Origin: Acanthosepion lycidas
Taxonomy: Eukaryota; Mollusca; Cephalopoda; Sepiida; Sepiidae
Direction: 5' to 3'
NCBI GenBank assembly: GCA_963932145.1
Contig: OZ010574.1
Span: forward strand, 57,985,732-58,049,731
Length of the DNA: 64,000 bases
Under the pieces are notes generated by a model that worked only from the letters and a program-made list of their open reading frames with translations, did not search any database and had not been told where the DNA came from. The position numbers and the translations under genes were made by a program. Below, piece after piece: positions 10,201 to 21,391 of this stretch. Every line of letters starts with the position of its first letter. The first letter of the stretch is position 1.

Positions 10201-11084
10201 TTCATTTGAGAGCTGTTCAAATTAAAAACAATTTTATATATGTCTGTTATTTATGTCAATAAAGCAATGGAATAATAAAAATCTATTCATTTGCCAACAA
10301 CATTCAGAAATAATGAATTGTCCTGGATAAATAGCCAGATTTTTTAAAATATAAAGTGAAAATTAAATGGTTTTAAAATCAAAGGACAAAGACATTCAGT
10401 AATCATCATAAATTAAATCTGAATATTTGATTTACTTTTTGAAACTATATTATTCAGGCAATAATTGTAGTTTAGCCATATATCAGTAAAAAGAATTCAA
10501 TAATTCAGATTCTAAGTATCAAGACTTCTTGAAAATAAACTCTTTTAAGTTAAATGAAAGTAATATGCAAGAGTTTTTGAAAGTTTTTGCCTCTCTTTAT
10601 GATGCAGTGGAAATATATTTTATGCATAAAAAAACATGAAAGCATTTACTATGAAACATTGGCTGCTTATCAACATACGAACATTCTTTAGAAAATTTTC
10701 GACAGATGTGAATTCTAAACTTGTTTCTCTAATTAAATAGTGTAATAATTCTGATGGCACCAAATGTTTCTTAAGCCAAAGCACATTGAAGCTCTCAAAG
10801 TTTTGAATTACAAAAGTGATTTTCGTGATGCTGAAAGATTAATTTCACTCATTTGCTGAAGAGTCATTCATGATTCTGGCGCCATCAATCTGAATGGTCT
10901 TTACTTGATAGGTTATTTAATTTATTCAATATTATTTATACATATAACTCATGAGTTTCAGTATTGCTGTGGAATATAAAATTTTGGGAGAACATACTTA
11001 GATATTCTTTTCTTTTTCTGATTATTCCATATTTCATGCTTGTAAAAAGCAGTACATTTACAAACATAAAAAGATATAGAAGAA
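10201..11084. other. No gene seen
   Basis: AT-rich sequence with no element ends or frames I can support. Confidence 0.6.
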
Positions 11085-11400
11085 TAAATCAGTCAGTCAG
11101 TTATGTGCCATGCATGATACACGCTTAGGCAATTATGTATCTTTTGATGCATGACTGATAAGGCAGATTTTTTTCCCATAGTAGATTGCCATTTCTTTCT
11201 ATGGTAGACCAGTTGCCATCCAAGGCTATAGAACCCAGTCTGTCCTGCTATTTATCTATAGCTGTGGGGAGAAGAAGAGGATTCATACCTTTCCCAAGGG
11301 TATTAGCACGTAAGTGAATATAATGGAATTGACTGGAAATCGGTTCGATTTCCAGTCAAACTGAAAATCCGATTCCTCAATCCAAGCCACTTGATTTAAT
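11085..11400 (-). mobile_element. tRNA-derived SINE, copy 1
   Basis: Reverse-oriented copy of the family seen at 17.0, 19.1 and 61.6 kb. Shared blocks include the tRNA-like head (GGATTGAGGAATC region), the CCCTTGGGAAAGGTATGAAT body, the AATAGCAGG.CAG block and the TTATGTG..CTGACTGACT tail. The B-box region is disrupted by an 11-bp inverted repeat (GACTGGAAATC/GATTTCCAGTC) that the other copies lack. Octopus and squid tRNA-derived SINEs (OK, OR1, OR2) are described in the literature; I did not align to them. Confidence 0.75.
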
Positions 11401-11514
11401 TGCTGCCAATTTCAACTGGTCTAACCAACTGTGGACAATAATTCAGTGAGAAATCTCCAAGAAAAAATCTTGTAAAGTACTTTTCCTATGTTTAATCATT
11501 CTCATAAATTAAAA

Positions 11515-11960
11515 AATTATTTTTGCACTTGAATTGCATTTTTACTGTGGCTTCCCTCTGTCTTTTCTACAAGTATTTTCATGGCAACTTCTCTGACAAG
11601 CTACTTTCACTGGTTCCCAAATTGCATGAATTTAAGTGTGCTACTAGGTTGGCATCTCAGTACCACCCTTTCACTGTTGAAATGGCTAAATGTTGCCGTC
11701 TCTTCTAGTCCAATAGATTCATGTCTTACACTTCCTGTCTGTGGAACTCCCTTCCTTTTACTTGCTTTCCTGATAGCTATAGTCTTCAAATATTCAAATG
11801 TGATGTCAGTTGACATCTTCTGATGCCTTGACCTTGATCCCTGTCCCTCACTTTATTCTTTCCCCAACCACTCCTCTTTACTCTTACTTTCACTCTCTGT
11901 AACCCTTTGCATGCTAGTGGCATTCCTGCCTTGATTGGGGTGATTTACTTAAAAAAAAAA
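11515..11960 (+). pseudogene. LINE 3' end fragment (CR1/jockey-like), copy 2
   Basis: The plus strand carries the last part of the LINE protein: a SLCLFYKYFHGNF block, SLVPKLHEFKCATRLA, then HPFTVEMAKC and, after a stop, LWNSLPFTCFPDS in the same arrangement as the 17.5-kb copy. It ends at GGGGTGATTTACTT followed by an A-run (about 11950-11960), as expected of a LINE tail. It is 5'-truncated with several stops. Confidence 0.75.
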
Positions 11961-12099
11961 ACCATTATAGTCCCAAAATTATTTCTTATTTTCTTCCACT
12001 TTCAATGATAAAATCATTAAATCTGTGTTTTGAATGCCTGCAGATATGGCAGCCATCTTGATTTTTTAAGAAATTGAAAAGATGGCAGAAGGTCAACAC

Positions 12100-12600
12100 A
12101 GTCAGTTACGAACTTGCTCTTCTTTTAAAACATCCTAGCATTTCCATGAGCACCAAGGCAAATCTTATCAATGCCATTTTCCTACCAATACCAGTGCCAG
12201 ACATGGCCACTAACAAAAAAACCTTGAGAGGAAACTGATCACTTGTGAGATGAAATGCCTGAGTAAAGCAATGAACAATACCAGGCAAGACAAGATCAAG
12301 CATGAAGCAGTAAGAGATATGGTAGGAGCAATACCAATCATACAACACATCAAATGACAGGAGATCAAGTAGTTCGAATACCTCACTCATATGCCTGTCA
12401 ACCAACCAGTGTTATGAGAATATGCTCTCAGGTACTCTAGCTGGAGAGCAAGAGGCAGACCAATCAGACACTGGTGCCACTCAGTGACTGACACTCTCAG
12501 AGCCCATGAGATATCTCTCCAGCAGGCAACTCACCTTGACACTGTCAGACAACTGTGTCTCCCCATGATACCTAACAGCACAAGTGGAAGGAAAAACTAA
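12100..12600 (+). pseudogene. LINE reverse-transcriptase C-terminal fragment (second LINE type)
   Basis: Broken frames on the plus strand read CQTWPLTKK, KLITCEMKC, then TRQDKIKHEAVRDMVG, a WRARGRPIRHWC block and a final region of the kind found at the C-termini of endonuclease/reverse-transcriptase LINEs. At least two frameshifts and several stops are present. It is a different lineage from the LVPKLHEFKC-type fragments. Confidence 0.65.
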
Positions 12601-13900
12601 ACTAAACTTTAAAACTATTTGTTTTTCTCTATTTTTCTGAAATTAAAAATATATTTATATCATCAAAAGTAGTAAATCTTTTATATATCTGTAATATTTT
12701 CAATTGTTGCAGCCACCTTGGGTCACTCCCAAACAGTGAACACGATGCTTCAACCATGACCTTTTCATTGTGTCCACTACACACTGTGTATTTTAATTTC
12801 AATTAGGTTTAAAATTGACCTAATGACTTTTTAGTTCCTTTTATGTTATGCACATAGTCATAATACACTTCTTAACCATTTTTAAACCCTTTTTTTTTTG
12901 TAGCAAATCTCAGTTTATTTTTCCCAGTAGATTTTTAGTATTTTGTGAGACCTGTGTTTTTTTGTTGGTCACCCTTAATATAACACAGTGACTTCTTGCC
13001 AAATTTGGGGTCAGTTGGTCGGAGAGGATGAGAAGAAACACAGGCCCCTGGCCATTGTGGCCACGGTGCTTGGATGGGCTTGGGTATTAAGTTACATTCC
13101 CATTTTTTTTTGTCTGTCAACTGGATGATAGTTGGGCTTTTGTCGACACAATTGAAATGACCGCACCTCGACATCCTGTCATTGACACAGCCAGTCCAGC
13201 CATCAACACGAAAAACAAACTTCAACTTCCCATCATTGACATGACCAGTTCGACCCCCCCTTCAATTTCAGACCATCTAACCTACGGCCACTCAAGTCTG
13301 CTTTGTAAATAAACTTTGCATTAATCTTACATATCCTTGTTCTGTTGTCTATTTTGTTTCACATGTAAGACATCACATCTTTAATTTGGAAATGTTAGTG
13401 GGCCTCTTATGACCTCATACTGATTCAGGGCACTCTGGTCGTTTCACTACACAATAATAAAATGTCAAAGTATGAAAGAAATTAAAGTACACCATATCTT
13501 TTCCTGTACTTGCTTTATATAAACACAGAGTTTAGATTCTTTTCTAAAAAATATGTTCACACTGAGCATTTAATTTCATTTGTATTTTTTTAAAAAGTAA
13601 TAAAATAGCCATTTTTTAATTACAATTGTATTTTCTAAATACATACCTATATTCAAAACTCATCCTGGGTATGACGATAAACTACATCCATGTCTTGGGT
13701 AAGTCGATAAACTAAGTCCAACAGCAAGGCCTCTGATCAGAAGCTTTTGAGGAGTGTGGAACCACCTCTTAATTGCTGGTGTTCCAAGGTTCACCCTGAC
13801 CCAGGGTGGTAGAACCTGTTAGGTTCCCAGCTATGGGCAAATAGTTAACTATGAAACTGGGATAAAAACACTATGAAAGTGTAAAAACAGGTTTTAATAC
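12601..13900. other. No gene identified; GC-richer block at about 12935-13330
   Basis: The block at 12935-13330 is GC-richer and holds a 96-codon minus-strand frame (12935-13225) that I do not recognise, followed on the plus strand by an AATAAA (near 13306). It may be a retroelement end or retrocopy. The rest shows nothing. Confidence 0.4.
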
Positions 13901-13917
13901 CAGGAATACTTTCTAAA

Positions 13918-14110
13918 AACATTATTTCCGGCAATAAATTTTTGAAGAAAAAAAGCTATTATCAGCTATACATTTTTGAGGAAAACATATTACCACCAAT
14001 AGTTTTTTTTTTAAATTATTACCAGCAACACATTTTTCAAAAAAATAAATTATTACCAGAAATAGATTTTTGACAAAATAAAATATTACCAGCAATGAAA
14101 ATTTTGTTGG
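13918..14110. repeat. About 35-bp diverged minisatellite
   Basis: Five to six degenerate units of the form ATTACCAGCAATA followed by an A/T-run and ATTTTTGA. An open minus-strand frame across it is a by-product. Confidence 0.7.
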
Positions 14111-14712
14111 CATTAAATTACCCATTGGGGTTGATCTGCTGTAAAACAAAACAAAACAAACCAAACATATATTTAAAATATATTAACTATTAAATAATAA
14201 ACAGTTTAAACAACTTGTACAATTTTTTGGCTCAGAATAAATACTCTTCATTTAAATTGAGTGAATTATCAAAACATTACGATATAACATTAATTTAATA
14301 ATTTTGAAAGTGATTAATTTTCAAGTTCACAAAAATGATTTTTCTGATCTCCTAAAAGGAAAATGTTTTGTTGTAAATGATTGTCTTTTAAACTTTTAAA
14401 AATAATATAATTATTGTATGAAGGCAAATTAATGAAAAATTATCCAAAATTTATTTGATGTCATTTAAGGATGCAAAATATTTAAATATTGCATGTAAGG
14501 ATGCAAAATATTTATGAAAGAGCCATTTTGATAAAACAAAAAAGAAAAAATGTAAAACTCCATCTGCGCAGTGTTCCTTTGCAGTGGAAAACAGATCAAA
14601 CAAGTGCAAAAATATAAGCTAGTCTTTTTATAATCGATTTATTGTTTTTCAACTGGCACTCATTATGAGCAAATGAGCTTTATAAAATTTAAGGGTTATT
14701 GAAATAAATATA

Positions 14713-14771
14713 TAATACTTCCATTTTTTAAAGACTGACTGCAGTCAGTCTTTAAAAAAATGGAGTTATTA
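14713..14771. repeat. Near-perfect 59-bp palindrome
   Basis: Two arms of about 29 bp meet at GACTGCAGTC with almost no loop. It could be a tiny MITE or a cruciform-prone palindrome. Confidence 0.8.
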
Positions 14772-14932
14772 TATTTTGAACAAATTGAACAAGTATTTAC
14801 AATGTTAGTTTTGTTACCTTGTGATATTTTATAAAATTTCCCTTGCCAAGGGTAAAGCAAAAATATAAAATGTAAAATACAAAATTTTCAGAAAATTAAA
14901 AATAAAAAAAAAACATGTATAAATTGATAGTA

Positions 14933-15139
14933 CAGTGTAACCCGGATATAAGAGACCCTGATATAAGAGAAACCCGGATATAAGAGAAATTTTCTCTGGT
15001 TCCAAATTATTCCCAAATTATTATTATTATTCCAAATTATTATTATAACAAAATAGACCAAACCCGGATATAAGAGAAACCCGGATATAAGAGACTTATT
15101 ATCCGGTCCTGACAACTCTCTTATATCCGGGTTACATTG
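14933..15139. mobile_element. pogo/Tigger-like MITE with TA target duplication
   Basis: A 207-bp element flanked by TA on both sides. Its ends are CAGTGTAACCCGGATATAAG and the reverse complement with a TTG terminus. The motif CCGGATATAAGAGA is repeated several times in both arms (internal subterminal repeats), a layout typical of pogo/Tigger-type MITEs. It has no coding capacity. Confidence 0.8.
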
Positions 15140-15452
15140 TATTAAGTATTTTGATGATTTCTGTATAAACATTAATGATCATTATATTTACATTCTGCTT
15201 TTATTTACATTTTTATTTAGATTTAAGATCATATTTCACATATAACAAATACTATTAATTGTATCATATTTCTTTTTATTTCTTAATGCTGTTCACTAAT
15301 TAATCTTCAACGACAGGAATTAATTTCCAAAATAAAGAAAAATTTAAATGAAAATATCAAATCTTAATTATATTTAAATTTAATATTTTAAATTATATTT
15401 AAATTTAAATAGAAAGAAAAATTTGAATATTTTTAAATTTAATTTTGTAGTA

Positions 15453-15554
15453 TTAGGTTGGTGCAAAAATAATGACGTAATAATGTCGTTTTTTGACGTT
15501 AAAAAATACGTCAAAAAACGACATTATTGCGTCATTATTTTCGCACCAACCTAA
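15453..15554. mobile_element. Palindromic mariner MITE, long subfamily, copy 2
   Basis: 102 bp, TA-flanked, same TTAGGTTGGTGC ends as the 7.99-kb copy and nearly the same interior (ATGACGTAATAATGTCG arm). One arm carries a TCGCACC change near the end. Confidence 0.93.
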
Positions 15555-15935
15555 TACATATTTTTAAAATCAAATTTTAATTTGTAAGATCTGAGAAAAT
15601 GAATATGATATCACAGCAATTGTTAGCCAATGGAGAACCAAGAATTAATTCCTTATTAATTAGCTAAGATAAACATTTTTGCAAGGAAATATTATACTCT
15701 TGCAGTTACATATATTTTTATAATTTATGAAAGTATTTTTCATTCCTTGTCCTTATTCAATATTTGTCAAGTGAAATAATCCTTCTAGTTAAATATAAAC
15801 ATAGATAATTTATTTTAATAATAGCCATGGTTTGCTTATTTAATTATTCATTATTTTGTTTAGTAAGAATCTAAATATTATTGGATGCAAAATAAATGTT
15901 GATCTTAGCTTTCTACAAACTGATCAAGATTATTA

Positions 15936-15937
<2 letters not shown>

Positions 15938-15987
<50 letters not shown>
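15938..15987. repeat. (TA)n microsatellite
   Basis: TA tract at the left edge of a foldback element. Confidence 0.95.
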
Positions 15988-15989
<2 letters not shown>

Positions 15990-16120
15990 CAAAATAGAGA
16001 AATCAAAAACTCATGAGAATAGCTATTTCAACTATCGTTAATATGTAATAAAAGGGCATATTAACAATAGATGAAATAGCTATTATCATAAGGTAATTTT
16101 GCATTTCTCTATTTTGTAAT
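15987..16120. mobile_element. 134-bp foldback MITE-like element
   Basis: Arms of about 58 bp share AAAATAGAGAAAT at the outside and GAAATAGCTATT further in, separated by a 13-nt loop. Noncoding; superfamily not identified. Confidence 0.7.
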
Positions 16121-16226
16121 TTATATGTTCTATTATAATAAATACATTGAGCTCTTTTTGTAGGTCAGTTTTAATATTTGATATTATTAGGATCTACTTG
16201 GATTATATACCAATGGATTATTACCT

Positions 16227-16228
<2 letters not shown>

Positions 16229-16294
<66 letters not shown>
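16229..16294. repeat. (TA)n microsatellite
   Basis: Long pure TA tract, just upstream of the next inverted-repeat element. Confidence 0.95.
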
Positions 16295-16298
<4 letters not shown>

Positions 16299-16347
16299 TG
16301 TATTTAAAAATATGATTCCAACACGCTACGTAAGAGTTCTCATGTTT

Positions 16348-16789
16348 CAAAACAAGAGCCGAAAACTTCAATATAATTATTTGAATTAAATTGAATTAAA
16401 GTAAGCTCTGTTCCATCTTCAAGCAAAATTTTTTTTGGAATAACTTATTTCTGAAATTTACATGTTTTAATAGCATATTCATTATTGAAATCAAATTTCC
16501 ACGGTAACGGCTAGAGCGATTGTTTAAATAGAGAGGTGTGTAGGGTGTTAATAATTTGTATCAGTATAGAGTTACTTTCATAGATGTCAAGTCAGGGTAA
16601 GGTTGGGGTGTCTATGATTTCGTCTAGTCTGGTTTACGTGCTGATGGTGATTTATTTATTTTTTTATCTTATTTTTTTCTGAAAGGGTTTTGTGTATATA
16701 AAAAAAAATTTCGCTTGAAGATGGAACAGAGCTTACTTTAATTCAATTTAGTTCAAATAATTATATTGAAGTTTTCGGCTCTTGTTTTT
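16348..16789. mobile_element. Non-autonomous DNA element with about 86-bp terminal inverted repeats
   Basis: The arms 16348-16434 and 16702-16789 are over 90% complementary by eye, with the shared landmarks GCCGAAAACTTCAATATAAT and GGAACAGAGCTTAC. The roughly 270-bp interior has no meaningful frame. The target duplication is unclear. Superfamily unknown. Confidence 0.75.
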
Positions 16790-16821
16790 GTGGCCCTATG
16801 TTTCTCAAGGAATTTAAAGCC

Positions 16822-16822
<1 letters not shown>

Positions 16823-16866
<44 letters not shown>
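16823..16866. repeat. (TA)n microsatellite
   Basis: TA tract. Confidence 0.9.
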
Positions 16867-16871
<5 letters not shown>

Positions 16872-16994
16872 CAGAATTGCATGAATGAAAGACATTTAGC
16901 TCCTTGGAAGTTTGTAAAATGTACCTCATGGAGTTTTGTGTTCAGAAAGCTAAATGCTCTGAGAGGATAGAATTATGAATTTTCCTAAAAGTAG

Positions 16995-17310
16995 CCCAAG
17001 TAGGAGGCATGGTGGATTAATGGATAGCTGCTCGGATTGAGGAATCGGAGAGCCGAGTTTGAATTTTAGCCAAATTCATTACATGTGCTAATACCCTTGG
17101 GAAAGGTATGAATCCTTTTCTTCTCCCCCCAGCTATGGATAAATAGCAGGTCAGACTGGGTTCTATAGTCTTGGATAGCAACTGGCCTCCTGCAGAAAGA
17201 AATGGCAACCTACTGTAGGAAAAAAATCTGCCTCGTCAGTCATGCATTGAAAGATACATGATCGCCTAAGAATGCATCACACATGTCACATAACTGAACT
17301 GAGCCCAAGA
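16995..17310 (+). mobile_element. tRNA-derived SINE, copy 2
   Basis: Plus-strand copy, the clearest with the 61.6-kb one. The tRNA-like head has an A-box-like TGGATTAATGG, the GGATTGAGGAATC anticodon-arm region and a degenerate B box (GAGTTTGAATTTT). It is followed by the CCCTTGGGAAAGGTATGAAT body and a tail ending TCACATAACTGA. The head would act as an internal RNA polymerase III promoter. Confidence 0.82.
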
Positions 17311-17454
17311 TAGCGGAACAAGATAGTAATCATATTTCTCAATAAAGTTAATGTTGGAAGAAAAAATGTGTCATATTTTTTCTTAATAAACTAAACCTTC
17401 TTTAGCCAACCTAAGACATAATGATAAAGAAAACCCTGCATACAAATGCATAAC

Positions 17455-17765
17455 AATCTTGGTCCCACCCTTTCACTGTCAAAACGACTAAATGTAGCCA
17501 TCTCTTCAACTCCAACAGCTTCTTATCTCGCACTTCCCATCAGTGCAACTCCCTTCCACTTACTTGCTTCCCTGATAGCTATAATCTTCAAATATTCGTA
17601 TGTAATGTCAATCAACACCTTCTGATGCCTTGATCTTGATCCCCAGCCTTCTCTTTATCCTTTCCCCAAACATTCCTCTTTATTCTTGCTCCCATTCTCT
17701 GTAAACCTTTGCGTGCTAGTGGCACTCCCACCTTACTTGGGGTGATATGCTTAACAAAAAACCAA
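17455..17765 (+). pseudogene. LINE 3' end fragment (CR1/jockey-like), copy 3
   Basis: Shares with 11.5-12.0 kb the CACCCTTTCACTGT block (HPFTV), the LPLTCFPDSYNLQIF-type end of the protein, and the 3' UTR ending CTTGGGGTGATATGCTTAAC with an A-run. It is a 5'-truncated remnant in the same orientation as copy 2. Confidence 0.75.
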
Positions 17766-17995
17766 ACATGTCTAACATGTACAGTTTTTGTTGTCATAAT
17801 AAAAGACTCATTTAAAAATTACCTTCTTCCATATTTTATCTAAGGAATATTTTTTTCTTATGCTTTTTTATCTAAGAAATGTGTAGAAATGCGTAGAAAA
17901 ATCAACAGAAAGGTAATAGCATTGTACCCATCAAAATTGATGACAGTATTTATATATCGATCAACACGTTATTGTTGTTTTTTTAAATATATATA

Positions 17996-18914
17996 CCGAG
18001 TGTAACAGCAAAATTGTCCAAATCATGTAACAGCAAAATTAGACTATGCCCTGAACTATTGTCTTGTAGAAATGATTAAAGATATCTTACTGGAATTCTC
18101 TGAGGTTTTTATAACACTATTGGACTCAACTTTGAGCAATAAGAATGTATAATTACACTCTTAGCTTAACGGAAGTATCGTGATGAAATCAATCATAAAC
18201 AAAAATGAAATGTTCATCATTAATAGCTACGGATTGGAAGTTTATGAAAGATTGAAATAAAGTTCAAATATATATATGTAATTCCATGATCATTAGTGAA
18301 GATGATCTTCACCCTCTCTAACCTTTCTGTCCTGGAGTAACAAGGACCCTTACAGGTTTCATATACAATTTCATTTTCAAGTCTTTTTTCACTGCTCTTC
18401 AGATTATCATAGCTGAAACTCCTCTATCACGTGCCAAATGTTTTATGGATTGAATTGGATCTCTTCTACTTGATTTCTTTAGCTCTACGTTGAAATATGC
18501 CCCCACTTCCTCTGGCGACATCCTGATCCAGTTTTGCTTTCTACTGTTCCAACTTTTTTAAACTTATTCACCATTCTCTTGATGGTTCTTGAGTGGACTT
18601 TGAAGATGGAAGCCAGAGTATGAATGTTGGTACCATTACTGAAGGCCTGAATGATCAATTTCCTCTCACCATGGCTCATTTAGTAAGACAGTGGGTCCAA
18701 CATAAAATAATTTTAACCTGTTCTCTTTTTAGCTGAATAACTCAAGGTGTTTTTCAGTGATTCTTACAAAAAATGGTGTCAAGATCGCTAAACATCTTAT
18801 CTGAAAACCTGGAAAAAAGAAACTCAGTTCACTGGTGGTTTAGATATTAAACATTTTGTGGGATTGATAATTAAGCTGTTATATGATTTGGACCATTTTG
18901 GTGTTACACCTCAG
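17996..18914 (-). mobile_element. Tc1-like DNA transposon, deleted
   Basis: A 919-bp element with TA on both sides and terminal inverted repeats built on GTGTAACA.CAAAAT.GTCC...AAATCAT.TAACAGC (left 17996-18037, right 18877-18914). The coding strand is minus and only the N-terminal part of a transposase remains, so the catalytic region has been lost. Confidence 0.75.
18290..18690 (-). pseudogene. Tc1-like transposase, N-terminal DNA-binding part only
   Basis: The minus-strand frame starts with ATG at 18677-18679 and reads a helix-turn-helix-like segment (ERKLIIQAFSNGTNIHTLAS, then HSRTIKRMVNKFKK). This fits the DNA-binding head of Tc1/mariner transposases. A frameshift and stops follow near 18500, but the continuation (DPIQSIKHLARDRGVS, RAVKKDLKMK) still looks like the second DNA-binding subdomain. 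No DDE residues remain. In the intact family this region recognises the terminal inverted repeats. Confidence 0.6.
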
Positions 18915-19109
18915 TATGGTGGGCGTATGAGGGTCAAGCAGGTCAATTCCTAGGAACGGACCAGCACATGAGATTTGATTATAGTGGTGAAGGCTTTATG
19001 CAGAACCAACCACACTTTTTGAAGGAGCAAATACAGAGACCTGGGGCACTATGTGCCACAAGGTCCCCAAATGACCCTACGCAGCTTTTGAATTCAGAGT
19101 TGTCCTTCT

Positions 19110-19300
19110 CCTAGACCAGTTGCCATCCAAAGTTATAGAACCCAGTCTGTCATGCTATTTACCCATATCTGGTGGGGTAGAAGAAGAGGATTAATACTTT
19201 TCCCAAGGGTATTAAGTGAATGTAATGGATTTGACTGTAATTTGAACTTGGTTCTCCAATTCCTCAATCCAAGCTGCTATCCACTACTACACAATGCCTC
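19110..19300 (-). mobile_element. tRNA-derived SINE, copy 3 (partial)
   Basis: Reverse-oriented partial copy with the GACCAGTTGCCATCCAA, CCCAAGGGTATTA and CCTCAATCCAAG blocks. It ends against a TA microsatellite at 19314. Confidence 0.75.
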
Positions 19301-19312
19301 CTATAACACCCA

Positions 19313-19313
<1 letters not shown>

Positions 19314-19388
<75 letters not shown>
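19314..19388. repeat. (TA)n microsatellite
   Basis: Long pure TA tract. Confidence 0.95.
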
Positions 19389-19392
<4 letters not shown>

Positions 19393-19498
19393 GAAAAACA
19401 GACCACTTTAAGGTTCCATTATAATAATTTATTTCACCAGAGCCCTTTTAAAGGATGCCAGATCATCATCCATATGGATTAACAAGTTTTTCATAACT

Positions 19499-19502
<4 letters not shown>

Positions 19503-19555
<53 letters not shown>
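19503..19555. repeat. (TA)n microsatellite
   Basis: Pure TA tract. Confidence 0.95.
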
Positions 19556-19557
<2 letters not shown>

Positions 19558-19859
19558 CTTTTGCAGCTAACTTATTTTCGTGTTACATTGGCATTGTTTC
19601 CTAATTCCTAAAGTAAAATCCACAAACTTTTCTTATCCTAACCCAGCTTAACAAAATGAGTCCAAAAAAGGCAGAGCAAAATTTCCACAGACCAATTTTC
19701 TGAAACTAATGACAAAAAAAAATAAGGCTATTAATAGCCTTAATATGAACCTTGTGTCATAATGGAAAGAGACTTTTACATATTCCATATTTATATTAAT
19801 TTAAATATATCAACATAGAAGAGAGTGCTGAAAATTTCTCAGAATGAAGTACTTAAAAA

Positions 19860-20215
19860 AATATACATTTTGATGACCGAAATCTGAATGCATATTGGAT
19901 TAGTGAAAGATGTATTCAAAAAGCTAAACAAAGTACTAAGAAACAGCAAAATGTCATTAGAAATAAAGAAAAGAAGACTGGACTGCTATGTAAAATCAAG
20001 CCTCTTTTATGTCAGTGAATGCTGGACAATCTCTTTATGGAGAGAATGGAGGCAACAGAAATGTGATTCTACAGGAGACTGCTGAAAATTTCATGAAATT
20101 AGTACATAAGAAACAAAGAAGTCTTAAGGAAAATGGAAACAAAAAGGACCCTTATACTCCGAATTTGAAAGAGACAGTTGGAATTTCTTGGACATATAAA
20201 GAAGAAGAAGAATGA
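19860..20215 (+). pseudogene. LINE reverse-transcriptase C-terminal fragment (same type as 48.3 kb)
   Basis: The plus strand reads KDVFKKLNKVLRNSKMS, RRLDCYVKSSLFYVSECWTI, then after a frameshift EATEM.FYRRLLKIS and KRQLEFLGHIKK. The same sequence of blocks is seen uninterrupted at 48.3-49.0 kb (KDAFQKIGGVLRDRRTS ... ECWTI-like ... FYRRMLRIS ... RQPKFLGYM). It is truncated at both ends and carries stops. Confidence 0.75.
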
Positions 20216-20233
20216 CCAAACATCAGAATACTG

Positions 20234-20511
20234 TACATTATTTATATTATTAGGACTATTGTCCTCATCTTTGTCGCCATGTTTATTATAACGTTTTGGC
20301 CGTTATATGCTCCAGCCTTCTTCAGGTGGTTGGAATGTCGAACTGAACACTTTATTTCGCTCACTGGGGTAGGGTCCAGTTCGGCATTCCAACCACCTGA
20401 AGAAGGCCGGAGCGTACAACGTTGTAATAAATAATTCGACAAAGATGAGGATAATAGTCCAAATAATGTAAATAATGGACATAATGCCTCATCTCAGAAA
20501 TATAGACAGAT
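20234..20511. mobile_element. Palindromic SINE-like element, copy 1 (core deleted)
   Basis: A 278-bp foldback flanked by the perfect 12-bp direct repeat ATCAGAATACTG (20222-20233 and 20512-20523). The arms, about 100 bp, share CCACCTGAAGAAGGC and the TGTCCTCATCTTTGTCG end. The right end carries an extra unpaired segment (CTCATCTCAGAAATATAGAC). Copies at 45.2 and 47.2 kb have the same arms and extra segment, with a longer core between the arms. Confidence 0.82.
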
Positions 20512-20994
20512 ATCAGAATACTGATTTTGGAAAGTTGGTTGGAGCAAGAAATTTTCAGCTTTCCCCAATATATTAATGTACACTAACTTTCTATATATGT
20601 GAATGTAATGACAAAAGTACGCAGATGTAGGCTTTAAGAAAGCTTTATTCAACTGAGAATAATGTCCTTTTATAGTCCCGGTAAACAGAAATAGCTCTCT
20701 CAAGGAGGAGAGTAACAAAACAAGGAGAGACTACTCTTGATTATTCCTAACAGTGAATAAAAAAAAATGAAAACTTATCTTAGTTAACACATATCATCCT
20801 CTGTCGAACTTTTGCAACAAATTGCAAAATTTATTAACAAATACACATACACACATTTCTTTCTTTTGCTTTTGGATCTGATGAAACATAGAAAGGTGAA
20901 ACAAATAATCAAATTTAGAAACATTTTCCATTTCTCAAATTTCTTAAAACTTTGTGGGTATTCTATATCTTATTTTAAATACATGCACACACAC

Positions 20995-20995
<1 letters not shown>

Positions 20996-21053
<58 letters not shown>
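20996..21053. repeat. (TA)n microsatellite
   Basis: Long pure TA tract. Confidence 0.95.
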
Positions 21054-21056
<3 letters not shown>

Positions 21057-21391
21057 GTTTAGAGCACAGTTGAGTGAGAGATCAACAAAACTCCTTGTAA
21101 CCCCAAAGATGAACTGAAGGCAAAGATTATGGCGGCATCCACCATATTAAACAAGGAGACCATCCAAAATAATTGCAGGGGTTTCCAATTCATCTGGAGG
21201 CCGTGGTTAAAGCTAATGGTGATTTTGTTGAATAAATTTATTCTTTAGTGTTTCAAGATATTTTTAAGTAATTTTGGTAAATATATTTTTTTAAAATGGG
21301 ATGTCAGTGTTATTTTCATTTTTGCATAATTTAGACAATTTATCGATCGCGCACTGCGTATGTATAAAAACGTATATATATCTTTCTTCAA

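Noticed and set aside
12935-13225. 96-codon minus-strand frame as a protein gene
   Set aside because: Composition is unremarkable and no domain is visible; it could be any decayed retroelement.
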